DNA of 64,000 nucleotides, taken from assembly GCF_018390515.1 (NCBI RefSeq), contig NZ_JAHBBK010000003.1, forward strand, positions 372,001-436,000, in the 5' to 3' direction. Of this stretch, positions 45,274-53,260 are shown in pieces. The translations under genes were made by a program, and so were the position numbers. Under the pieces are notes generated by a model. The model was given only the letters and a program-made list of their open reading frames with translations, was not told where the DNA came from and made no database searches. The DNA is from Mucilaginibacter sp. Bleaf8. GTDB taxonomy: Bacteria > Bacteroidota > Bacteroidia > Sphingobacteriales > Sphingobacteriaceae. Position 1 is the stretch's first letter. Each line of letters opens with the position of its first letter.

Positions 45274-46065
45274 TTATTTGACCTCTATATACTCATAAGC
45301 ATAAGTGCCGGTTGCTGTTGTGATTTTAGACGGATAACCATTGCTGTTGTACTCATACTTATAAGTCACACTTGTTCCATCATCGTTGCCAGTCAGGACA
45401 TTATTTGCTCCTGGCAAATAAGATAAGAAGTCTTCCTGTAACCCCGTTCTGAAATAAATCCAATAAGGCAGTGCTTTTGTCAAGTTCGTTTTGTTGTCAA
45501 ACGTCAAGTAGTTAGCTGTATAAACTGAGCCGGTTGTCTTGCCACTATTGTATTCTTTGGTTACCTGCTTGGTATTATTGCCGTTGCTATCGTAGTTATA
45601 AGTGATTTCTACCTCGTTAGGATTGTACCACATTACAAGTCTGCCGTCTTGATAAGTAAGCGTGTTATCACTTGCTACTGCGTTTCCAGACTTGTAAAAA
45701 GTTATCTTGGCTATGTCACCACCATTGTAGATAATTGCAGAATTAACATAGTTATAGCTATCCGCACGAGTATGGGTAATGCTAGTGCCGGTAAGTTGTC
45801 CGCTAGGATTGTAATTGAACACATCAGTTTCTACATCCGGTGTAATAGAATAATGATTGATAACTGCTTTGGTTAGCTGCTTACCATTATAAGTAAAGCT
45901 CGCCAAAACTTTACCATTGTCAGGATCTCCGGGTGTAAGGTTGGTGACTTTGGTCAACAGTACGGTTGGTTCCTGCTTAGCAGGCTCTTCCGTTTCATTG
46001 TTGTTTTTAGAGCAAGACGTAGCTAGCATGGCTGCTAATAGCAGCATCGATAAGGTTTGTTTCAT
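45274..46065 (-). CDS. lipoprotein with YD/RHS-like repeats (263 aa)
   Basis: A 263-residue lipoprotein (lipobox AMLATSCSKNN, Cys18). The mature part is made of short beta-hairpin repeats typical of YD/RHS-like Bacteroidota lipoproteins: VLASFTYNGKQLTKAVINHY, VFNYNPSGQLTGTSITHT, NTLTYQDGRLVMWYN, VEITYNYDSNGNNTKQVTKE and VTYKYEYNSNGYPSKITTAT. The repeats end in a YAYEYIEVK tail. Such proteins are abundant in Sphingobacteriaceae and of unknown role. It is followed by a 59-aa membrane protein gene and preceded by a long palindromic leader. Confidence 0.75.
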   Translation of the reverse strand: MKQTLSMLLLAAMLATSCSKNNNETEEPAKQEPTVLLTKVTNLTPGDPDNGKVLASFTYNGKQLTKAVINHYSITPDVETDVFNYNPSGQLTGTSITHTRADSYNYVNSAIIYNGGDIAKITFYKSGNAVASDNTLTYQDGRLVMWYNPNEVEITYNYDSNGNNTKQVTKEYNSGKTTGSVYTANYLTFDNKTNLTKALPYWIYFRTGLQEDFLSYLPGANNVLTGNDDGTSVTYKYEYNSNGYPSKITTATGTYAYEYIEVK

Positions 46066-46136
46066 CTGTTAAGGATGGTTGAAAGGGGTTTGAAGTTTGA
46101 CCGAGTAGTCCTCTTCGGTAGGTTAATAAACACAAT

Positions 46137-46271
46137 AAGCGCAGGGACCGAACTTATCTGCGCTTAAAGAGGCCCTAGGAAAGCCCTGACAACAACAGAA
46201 AGCCAGTACCCTACGCTTATCGCATAGAGCATTGGACTCATCTGTTCTTGTTGCCATTGAAATTTCCTAGG
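46137..46271. ncRNA. long palindromic region, candidate structured RNA or leader
   Basis: A first hairpin AAGCGCAG/CTGCGCTT (46137-46165) is followed by a roughly 98-nt compound stem: CCTAGGAAA/TTTCCTAGG (46174-46182 with 46263-46271), CAACAACAGA facing TCTGTTCTTGTTG (46190-46253), and an inner CTACGC/GCATAG. No coding frame is convincing. It lies upstream of the YD-repeat lipoprotein. Confidence 0.4.
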
Positions 46272-46395
46272 TTTCTTTAAGCAAGAACAAAATAAGCAAC
46301 GCTTATATATCTTAGTATCTATATGTCTTAGTAATGGATGCTTTTTATAGTTATCCTCCTTGTTTGCCAGCAAAGTTACGCAGCAGAGCAATACG

Positions 46396-46884
46396 TTAAG
46401 CTACCTTACGCAACTTTCTTTTAGCTGCCTTGTACTTGACCTGCTCAAACCGGTGATGCTTGCAGCCGCGTTCTTCGATGTATTCGTAAAGGCCAGAGCA
46501 TTCATTGATCACATAGTCTGTTCGGATGCAGCTTTCGATATTGGGCTTTCCTTCCTCGTGCATGGTGAGCTTATAAATCATACGGACAAAGCTTGCTGTA
46601 ATGGAATAGTATGGCCCAAAGGCCGGACTTAGTTCAAAGCCATAATGGATAGCCAGCTCATCATTCGCATAGCATTCTAATCTCAGGTACAGTAAGGGAC
46701 TTATCAGTTCATGCACAATAGTGCCGTTAACGATAGGCTTCTTTTCTTCCCTGACAAGGGTATAACGCAAAGGCTCTTCTTCTACGGCAGCTAAGAGTTG
46801 TTTGGCTTTTAAAATAGCAAGATAAGCTTGCTTTACAGCTTCGTTGTAGTTAGTCGGTGCTTGGGATGTGGTAACGGTTTTCAT
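46396..46884 (-). CDS. hypothetical protein (162 aa), paralogue of 46976 gene
   Basis: A 162-residue cytoplasmic protein. Shared with its right neighbour are an AKQLLA helix, a GTIVHELISPLLYLRLEC block and a HYGFEL-type strand. The C-terminus is basic (KHHRFEQVKYKAAKRKLRKV), suggesting nucleic-acid contact. No known domain recognised. A 15-bp-stem terminator separates it from the paralogous gene, so the two are transcribed apart. The pair looks like a local duplication that has diverged strongly. Confidence 0.6.
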   Translation of the reverse strand: MKTVTTSQAPTNYNEAVKQAYLAILKAKQLLAAVEEEPLRYTLVREEKKPIVNGTIVHELISPLLYLRLECYANDELAIHYGFELSPAFGPYYSITASFVRMIYKLTMHEEGKPNIESCIRTDYVINECSGLYEYIEERGCKHHRFEQVKYKAAKRKLRKVA

Positions 46885-46917
46885 GGTTATGAATTGGTTT
46901 AATGTAGCTTGTAAATG

Positions 46918-46951
46918 AAAAAAGCCTAGTGCTTTATTGCACCAGGCTTTT
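46918..46951. terminator. bidirectional terminator between the two paralogous genes
   Basis: Stem AAAAGCCTAGTGC / GCACCAGGCTTTT (one A-C mismatch), loop TTTATT, flanked by A and T runs. It most likely ends the leftward 46976-47401 gene. Confidence 0.8.
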
Positions 46952-46975
46952 GATGATCTTCTTTAAAAGTTAAAT

Positions 46976-47401
46976 TCAGGCGGTTAGCGTGTAAAAGAAT
47001 TTGTTACCTTGATAGTGCTGTACATTCTTATAAAAGGTAGCAAAATCAGGTTGCAAAGCAACTTCTGTAACTTGCAGGTTCCCGGCAAAGCATTGCAACC
47101 GTACTTTGATTGCTTTTTCATGTTTGCATTGATAAAAGGCATATTCGATCTGGTAATTGTATGCACCATCACAATCCAGTCGGAAGTAAAAGCAGGGTGA
47201 TAGAAAGGCATGCATAGCAGCAAGCTCTTGTATGGTTCCATGCTGCTTAAAGTTCCGTTCAAAAAAAAGTGGCTTATCTGGTGCAAGCAATTGCTTCGCT
47301 TTCTTTAGGACAATTTGATAGTCGACTTCCATAATATGGTTTTGTTGTTGCTGCGCTTTGTTCCAGGTCTTGGTTTTGGCAGTTACCCAGTATTTTGTCA
47401 T
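46976..47401 (-). CDS. hypothetical protein (141 aa), paralogue of 46396 gene
   Basis: A 141-residue cytoplasmic protein aligning with the neighbour over AKQLLAPDKPL, HGTIQELAAMHAFLSPCFYF, RLDCDG and YQIEYAFYQC. The N-terminus is Gln-rich and basic. No domain recognised. The start is the ATG at 47401; an internal Met (residue 24, near HIMEVDYQIVL) is an alternative. It is a single gene with a terminator directly after it. Role unknown. Confidence 0.6.
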   Translation of the reverse strand: MTKYWVTAKTKTWNKAQQQQNHIMEVDYQIVLKKAKQLLAPDKPLFFERNFKQHGTIQELAAMHAFLSPCFYFRLDCDGAYNYQIEYAFYQCKHEKAIKVRLQCFAGNLQVTEVALQPDFATFYKNVQHYQGNKFFYTLTA

Positions 47402-47836
47402 GGTTTTACAGGTTAGAGGTTGTTTGTTTAATAGTTTTTACGAAGGGCAGGGGCATCTTGAAAGTCTTATGGCTCGTCTTTTTATAAGCTAGAGAACTAA
47501 TGCTTCGGTCCTCGGGCATGACTTATTGAAGGGTATGCTGACTTAGTGCTATGAATTGTTTACTTAATTTAAAAGGTCTGTAAGCCTATTGCCATGCACT
47601 CATCATATATTTTGCTTTCTTCTAAATCAAGGTAGGGGGTGATATCAGTTGCTGGTTGTGCGTGGGTAACATATACTGCTTTAACGAATAAGCAAAGAAG
47701 CATGTGTCTTTTAAAGTTTCAATAACGACTTATTCAAGCAGGCATGCTAAATACCTACTTGAATAAAGAGATAGTTAGATGAATCCAAAAATCATTCATT
47801 CCCCTTAGAAGATGAATAATCAATTAGTTTTGGATA
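47402..47836. other. 435-bp noncoding spacer with one strong hairpin
   Basis: No coding frame seen. A hairpin at 47729-47766 (CTTATTCAAG-C-AGG paired with CCT-A-CTTGAATAA) could terminate the leftward helicase-like transcript or the rightward strand, but lacks a T run. Confidence 0.5.
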
Positions 47837-49698
47837 TCAACCTAAAACCGGCTTTGGATTAACATCCTGGTACAAATCTAAATATCTAGCTTCCACTAAA
47901 ATATAGACTTTTTTTTGGTCCATGCCACGAGTTGAGCGCTTAGTAATGAAGTACTTCTCGATATGGGCTGCTCTATCCTTCAATTTGACACCATGACTAT
48001 CATAAATTTTTTGGAGTACCGGAGTTATCTCCTCGGATGCAGGTTTCTCCCCGGTTGCGAAGGACTGATATACGGCCATCACCAGCTCTTTGCCAATTAT
48101 CTTCTCTTTCTTATGGTACTCATCAACGGCTTGTTTGATTCTTGTTTCTAAATACCCAGCGTCTTCAATCCCTTGTTCACCTATGGTATGGTAGGCATCA
48201 ACAGCTATAGGGCAAGCTCGCCTCAGATCAGATAGAGCTTCTTCAGCGCCTAAAACATATTGCTCAGTTGTAGATGTAAGTTCATTTAACTGTTTAACCA
48301 CTTCTTTAATGAAACTTTTCGGCTTTCTATGGATTCACGCTTCAGACGGTCAGCGTCTCCTAAAGGGTAAAAAACATTACGTAGACTTACATCAAAATGT
48401 TTACCGACCTTCTCATAACCTGCCGTAAGCTTGTCTATCTGCTGATAGAGTCCCGACACTCGTGCTTCCTGAATAGCGTTATCCAGCATAAACCAATTGT
48501 ACGTTCCATCCGGCTTGAAGTATTTGGCAAAGTCAGACTTCTCAATTTCATCAAACGCATCCTTGGCACCTTTGCTTGTTAAGGTCTGTTTAAGCGTAAG
48601 GATCTGTTTGAACACATCTTGTTGTCCATCGAGGTAAGTTTTTACTTGCTCGGGCGTTTTAATTATTATCTCAGGATTCGTATTAGTAATATGCGTGACA
48701 GTATTGGTACCGCTACGAAACCTCCCAGCGATTTGTATCACCTCTGTCTGGGGATCAAGAATACTGTGCTCAGCAAACAAAACTTCACTAAGCATTACAA
48801 CATCAGGCTTATACTCCAGTTCGATATCCACAACTGAGTAGAAACGGCTAGTTAAGAAGTTATACTTAGCTAAGCCCTCAAGGTTTAACTCACTGTCTGA
48901 TTTGAAGCCTCTAAGTCTTAACTCTGTTTTTCTATTTTCCGAACAATGAATTTTGCTGTCAGCCTTTATATCTAGTGCTTCTATCAACGCTGTTATAGTC
49001 TTGATGGAACTCAAGAATATAAAACAGGGTTTATTGCCTTTGTCGCTAAGGTAATGCCTCATCGTTGCAACCACGTTATTTGTATTGATTAACGAGAGAG
49101 GCTTACAATAAATCCAATCAGGTCTAATAACATAATGCATAAACTCCTTTTCAAACTCCGGATCACTAAATGGTAAGGTTGTTGCTGATATCAGGCCTTT
49201 ATTTTTGAAGTTAAAAAAATCATCAAAAGGCGCAGTGATCTTATCCCGAAAATCCACATCCTGTATAGTCCGTTCACATTCATCTATCAGCAAGTAGTAT
49301 TCGCTTTTGACGTAGGTAAATACATCTTTGAGCATATGCCTCACTTTATCCCGATATCCTTCCGGTGTAGTGAGGATCTTCTTGTAGAATACTTTATCAT
49401 TACTTATATAAGCCGTGATCTTATCTGTATTGATACCCTTATGTACGCCTAATATCTCTCGCTCAGGCGGATTCTGCTTATTGTGCTTTGCTACTTTGCT
49501 TTTAATAACAGGCACGTTTGGAAGCACAATAATGCTATGCCTGGGTGCGTTTATCTCGCCATGTGTCGCGCCCAATCCCGGAAGCATCTTGTGGAAGATT
49601 CCGTTGGTCGGCAGAGGATAAATAGACTCAATATCAGACATGGTTTGCCCTTTCATAACCGGCACTTCTATCACGGGGCTAGTTGTTTTTATTTCCAT
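47837..49698 (-). pseudogene. helicase-like protein with non-canonical P-loop, frameshifted
   Basis: The first frame (ATG 49698) carries LPGLGATHGEI (39-49) in the P-loop position, SIIVLPNVPVI, a DECE Walker B box (LLIDECERTI, near 138), and SATTLPF. A motif VI-like QIAGRFRSG follows. The frame ends with KVSLKKWLNS. The next frame continues as FIKEVVKQLNELTSTTEQ and runs to 47837. The shift lies at 48315-48320; adding one A to GAAAAG would give one product of about 620 residues. Related Bacteroidota element proteins read GATT at the P-loop. Usual annotation is hypothetical or DEAD/DEAH-like, and replication or transfer is a guess. Confidence 0.7.
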
Positions 49699-49771
49699 AA
49701 TTTAGTCAATAAATCTGCATGCAGCTTCCATCAATAAGCTGTCAGGCGGGTATATAAAATGTTTTGATAGG

Positions 49772-49800
49772 AACCGGAGAGCCGGATTGGCTCCCCGGTT
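49772..49800. terminator. hairpin downstream of the broken 136-codon gene
   Basis: Stem AACCGGAGAGCC / GGCTCCCCGGTT with one mismatch and a 5-base loop. No T run on either side, so termination is doubtful; an RNA processing or attenuation hairpin is possible. Confidence 0.45.
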
Positions 49801-49811
49801 AAAGAAGAACG

Positions 49812-50219
49812 TTAGTTTCCGTTCTCTGCTTCCTCGACTAATTGATCGAAGGTAAAATCAATAGAGAATAAACCAGCGTGGTAGTCAGCGATGAACTGCT
49901 TGATTCTACCAATATGCCGTACCTTGACGCCATCGGGTCCTCTTGAATTTAAAAAGCTTTGATAAGAATAGAGCTTTCGACCCGAATCGGTCCTCTCATG
50001 TCTGTTTATTGCAAACTTTCGCTTTTCAAAAAGCAGATTTATAAACCGCTCGAATTCTTTTACATCTTCAATCCTGTCATTGTCGATAAATTATAGTAGT
50101 ATCGTCGGTTCAACATAAGCTTCTTGGCCATCTTGACCTAGGAACATTTTAGCAGATAGCGTATTATTGCTTTTAGCTGAGGCTGATCCTTTACCTCTGC
50201 GTTTGTCAATGGTTGACAT
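49812..50219 (-). pseudogene. nonsense-disrupted hypothetical gene upstream of the helicase-like gene
   Basis: From the ATG at 50219 a 135-codon frame reads STIDKRRGKGSASAKSNN, LSAKMFLGQDGQEAYVEPTI, then a TAA at codon 43 (50091-50093). It continues open as FIDNDRIEDVKEFERFINLL, FEKRKFAINRHERTDSGRKL, VRHIGRIKQFIADYHAGLFS and TFDQLVEEAENGN, stopping at 49812. The continuity of coding character on both sides of the stop marks a recent nonsense change. It is not recognised. It is probably co-transcribed with the helicase-like gene. A CACCTTTG box at 50330-50337 (minus strand) may be its promoter. Confidence 0.7.
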
Positions 50220-50417
50220 ATTAACATCATTATTAGTAAGCCACGTTATAGGTCATGTGGATTGTACCTGTAAACAGTTCTTAGGCCTGGCTTCCCGGGT
50301 GCAGCCTTATTGCCTTATTGTTTACATTACAAAGGTGGGGAGAATAGGGAGGCTAGTAAGCTACCTTGCAAACGGTATCTGAGAGGATTGGATAGCTTTG
50401 TAAGTCAGATAATTATG

Positions 50418-51188
50418 TTATTTGTTAAGCATCTGGTAAAGACGATCAATATCTAACGAACTGGGGTATTCATCAGTACTAAATTCTTTCTGAAACCCTT
50501 CGAAGTCCATTAGACATAATAGTTCATATAAGAATGAGAGCTGCTGCTCAGAGAGGTATTTTGCGTTATGCGGTAATAGATCGAAGGCTGCCTTCATATA
50601 TTCAATGATACCATTGCAAAACAAATAGACAATTTTGCTGAAGCTCATGGGGCGTTCAGCATATTTTCTTAACTCTTCACTACTCTTTTCATTATATGCC
50701 AAGTTGTTTTCAGAATCCAGCAGAAACATAGCATCACCAAAGTCTTCCATGGTTATATCGAATTCGTTGTATGCTTTTAAAAGTTGTTTCCGAATCCACA
50801 TAGATAGAGCTTCATCATCTACTGTAATAGTGTTACCAGGAAGTTTAAAGGCTATTTTAAATTGTCGAACTTTATTTTCGCCTGTTTCCCGATCAATGTA
50901 TTCTAAACGTTTCAATGCTGATTTTAGCTCCTGAAGCTGAATGATTGATTTATAACCAGCATTATTCAGATAAGATTTTCGATAGTTAAGGTTGTAGTGT
51001 TCAGTCAGTGAAAGTATAAGTTTAAAGAACTCAAGACCACGATTCATAAGTTTTGGGTTAGAATTGGAAATAAGCAGCCGATCTTCATACTTATTAAGTA
51101 TGTCGATAAGCTGCTTCCCTAATTTTGCCAAGTCCTGTGGGTTATAATAGTGTAGATATTCACTTACATGATCAATGTGTATTTCCAT
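50418..51188 (-). CDS. hypothetical helical protein (256 aa) next to integrase
   Basis: A 256-residue cytoplasmic protein starting at the ATG at 51188 (an upstream in-frame start at 51209 is rejected). Mostly alpha-helical: EIHIDHVSEYLHYYNPQDLA, LGKQLIDILNKYEDRLLIS, IIQLQELKSALKRLEYID, VDDEALSMWIRKQLLKAYNE and LSEQQLSFLYELLCLMDFEG. No domain recognised. It sits between the integrase and the helicase-like operon. It could be an excision/regulatory partner of the recombinase or cargo. Neither is supported by a motif. Confidence 0.6.
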   Translation of the reverse strand: MEIHIDHVSEYLHYYNPQDLAKLGKQLIDILNKYEDRLLISNSNPKLMNRGLEFFKLILSLTEHYNLNYRKSYLNNAGYKSIIQLQELKSALKRLEYIDRETGENKVRQFKIAFKLPGNTITVDDEALSMWIRKQLLKAYNEFDITMEDFGDAMFLLDSENNLAYNEKSSEELRKYAERPMSFSKIVYLFCNGIIEYMKAAFDLLPHNAKYLSEQQLSFLYELLCLMDFEGFQKEFSTDEYPSSLDIDRLYQMLNK

Positions 51189-51250
51189 AGCTATGCAAAG
51201 ATAAAACAACGCAGTTGTGTAATCATGAAAGTAAGAAGTAAGCGTTTAAC

Positions 51251-52554
51251 TTAAAGATTGAACATCTTCTTTTCCCAACTTTCAATAGCACCTTTCTCGA
51301 AGCTGTCTAAGTAGGTCTGCGTTTGCTCCTCTGTAGCATGCCCTAAAGCTTCAGATATGTAATTGGTATTTGCGCCTGATCGTTTCAAACCCGTTGCATA
51401 AGTATGTCTACCAACATTGGTCGTAAGCTTTAAGCTAGGTTCACCAATCATTGCAGCCAATTTTTTAAGATTGTCATTCACTGCTTTAAGTGCTGTTTTC
51501 TTTCGAGTGTATTGCTGCTTTAATGTTTGATGTATAGCGAGGTCGAGTATGGGAAATACAAAGTTGCCTTTGCCTTTATTCGCGTTTATATAAAAGTTTA
51601 AGATACCTTTGTTATATTCATTAAGCGGTATCTCAAAGTGTCCGCCTGTCTTGCGCCTAGTATAGTTGATATGGCTCTCTGATATGTTTTGCCAAGTAAG
51701 GAACTCATATCAATAAAGTTCATCCCTCTGCTGTAATAGCTAAATAAGAACATCTGTTGCGCAAGGTGTAATGCTGAATTAGGTTCCAACTCAAGTTCTT
51801 TAAGCTTTCTTATCTTATCGAGCGTAATAGCTATCTTCTTAGTTTTGCTATTCAGCCGCTTATTGATGCTATACTTCTTTTCTCCGAATGGATAGTTCTC
51901 CTGTTTGAATAGCTTATCCTCAATCGCCTGGTTGATTACTCGTTGCAAGTTGCGCATCTTTACACTTATAGTAGTATCCTTGTTTCCTCGTGTGTTTCGC
52001 ATCCAGTACTCGAAGCTTTCAAGAAATCGAATATTTACATCTGATAGCAAAGCTTGCGGTTTAAATTTCTTCAGGATATTCTGTACCTCAAGATAAAGGC
52101 CGGCTAGACCCACTCGTCCTTGCTCTTCAAGAATATTAATATGTTGGTCGTAATACTCATTTATGAGCATGCCAGCGGTTGCAGAAAACTTTTCCCTAAT
52201 CTCTACTTGAGGTTTGTTCTTTAAGTCAGCTTCAAATCCTTGAAATGAGAATGCAGTGTTAGTGTCTTCATAGCGTTTTAGAATTCTATGAGCGTCGTTA
52301 AGCTTTTGCCTAAGTAACTCATTACAATCTTTATAGTTTATGAATGATCTGCGAAACTTGCCCAAACCATTATCTTCTGCACCTGCGGCTATCCAATCTT
52401 TAGTTGAACACTTAAAAGTCAAGGAATTGTCGGTAATCAAAGTATTGATAGCATAATACTTTTGTTTTCTTTCGTGAGTGACCTGTAGGGCAACGGCATA
52501 TTCACCATTCGATAGTTTGTAAGTTGTGTTGAGAACAATAGCTACTGAAGCCAT
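51251..52554 (-). pseudogene. tyrosine recombinase (integrase) of the island, frameshifted
   Basis: The first frame (ATG 52554) has an arm-type N-terminal domain (about 1-90, VAIVLNTTYKLSNGEYAVAL), a SAM-like core-binding domain (about 125-225, LAGLYLEVQNILKKFKPQAL) and the start of the catalytic domain (LFSYYSRGMNFIDM with the first catalytic Arg). At 51695-51701 (CCTTACT) one base is missing, and the next frame continues TWQNISESHINYTRRKTGGH through NVGRHTYATGL, SEALGHATEEQTQTY (catalytic Tyr) to 51251. The restored length of about 435 residues is normal for Bacteroidota element integrases. It lies 140 bp from tRNA-Pro. The break should prevent excision. Confidence 0.9.
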
Positions 52555-52641
52555 AACTTGTTGAGTTATGACAGTATATTGTTGATGAGTTTGTCTGAAA
52601 TGACCGTATACATAACCGTATACATCTACCGACCATAACCC

Positions 52642-52691
52642 AAAAAAGCATATTCAATCAGTCTTAAAACTTCTCAAATATGCTCTTCTTA
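52642..52691 (-). terminator. terminator of tRNA-Pro (island-supplied copy)
   Basis: On the minus strand AGCATATT and AATATGCT form a stem with a loop of about 22 bases, followed by TTTTTT. The chromosomal version now at 29350-29399 has the same structure with a one-pair shorter stem. Confidence 0.65.
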
Positions 52692-52692
52692 G

Positions 52693-52766
52693 TCGGGATG
52701 GCAGGATTTGAACCTACGACCTCCAGCACCCCATGCTGGCGCGATACCGGGCTACGCTACATCCCG
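52693..52766 (-). tRNA. tRNA-Pro(GGG)
   Basis: A 74-nt cloverleaf on the minus strand. Acceptor CGGGATG/CATCCCG; D arm within TAGCGTAGCCCGGTATCGC; anticodon arm CCAGC-ATGGGGT-GCTGG with anticodon GGG; T arm from GTAGGTTCAAATCCTGC; discriminator A. CCA is not encoded. The 3' half from the anticodon loop is shared with the left end of the island, so the gene was regenerated by integration. Only proline codons CCC/CCU are expected to be read. Confidence 0.97.
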
Positions 52767-53094
52767 AAATAGAACTCCTTGCTTTAACTCTCGTAAACCA
52801 ACATCAGCTCAATTTTGCTGATGATTGATTCAGTTAATTACTTTCAGCTGTTCTTCCTGGTAGTACACAAATTCATACACAGGATTGCAAATATATAATT
52901 TGAGGTAAACTTGTCCAAAAAGTTTCATTAATCAATTTCTACCTCCTTTATATCAATTTGTGCTTTAAGGATTACAGGTGTTTAAGCCGTATCTACCATA
53001 ACTGGTTATGAAAAGTAAATAAAAGAATTAGGGTGCCACGATACACTTATAGCAATCAAGTGCAAGATGGCAAAGGAATAAATAGATAGTACGG

Positions 53095-53151
53095 TTGTAT
53101 TGAGCGTTTATGCCGGAAGCTCTTGCACGCTACAGCAGCTATAAGCGTAAC
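53095..53151 (+). repeat. Repeat D, left copy
   Basis: 57 bp: TTGTATTGA, 15 variable bases, then a 33-bp block beginning GCTCTTGCACGCTACAG. The same layout and length recur at 56992-57048 (33-bp block 31/33 identical, first nine bases identical). The two copies bracket the right accessory gene group. Confidence 0.8.
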
Positions 53152-53184
53152 TTTGCTGAATGATTCTATAATTTTCTTCCTTCC

Positions 53185-53241
53185 TAATTCAGAAATAGCG
53201 AAATTCTTTAGTTTATAAAGGTGCTATAAATCTTGAATTGA
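53185..53241 (+). repeat. Family A palindrome-ended repeat, copy 5
   Basis: 57 bp with ends TAATTCA/TGAATTGA and core TTTATAAAGGTGCTATAAATC. Located just after the stop of the 53261-54226 gene. Confidence 0.8.
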
Positions 53242-53260
53242 TGTCACTGGCCATAGTGCC

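Larger units (their letters stand above)
29400..52738. mobile_element. integrated island in tRNA-Pro (about 23.3 kb), decayed
   Basis: Bounded by 47-bp exact direct repeats of the tRNA-Pro 3' half, with a tyrosine recombinase gene immediately inside the intact tRNA. This is the standard layout of tRNA-targeted integrative elements. The interior is visibly more AT-rich than the flanks, almost entirely leftward-transcribed, and made of accessory genes. No relaxase, coupling protein or TraG-like conjugation genes were recognised, so it is a non-conjugative genomic island or the remnant of a larger element. The recombinase and at least six other genes carry frameshifts or nonsense codons, so it is probably fixed in place. 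Confidence 0.88.
52767..53260. other. spacer right of tRNA-Pro
   Basis: About 490 bp without a convincing gene. It holds a CATCAGC/GCTGATG hairpin (52802-52823), the left copy of a 57-bp direct repeat (53095-53151) and a Family A repeat (53185-53241). No clear tRNA promoter was picked out. Confidence 0.6.

Noticed and set aside
46164..46391. Leftward 75-codon frame in the spacer at 46.2 kb
   Set aside because: It spans the long palindrome, so the frame is better explained by the structured region; no recognisable protein features.
29400..52738. Conjugative transposon
   Set aside because: No relaxase, TraG-like coupling ATPase or Tra membrane genes were recognised in any frame; only integrase and a helicase-like gene remain.
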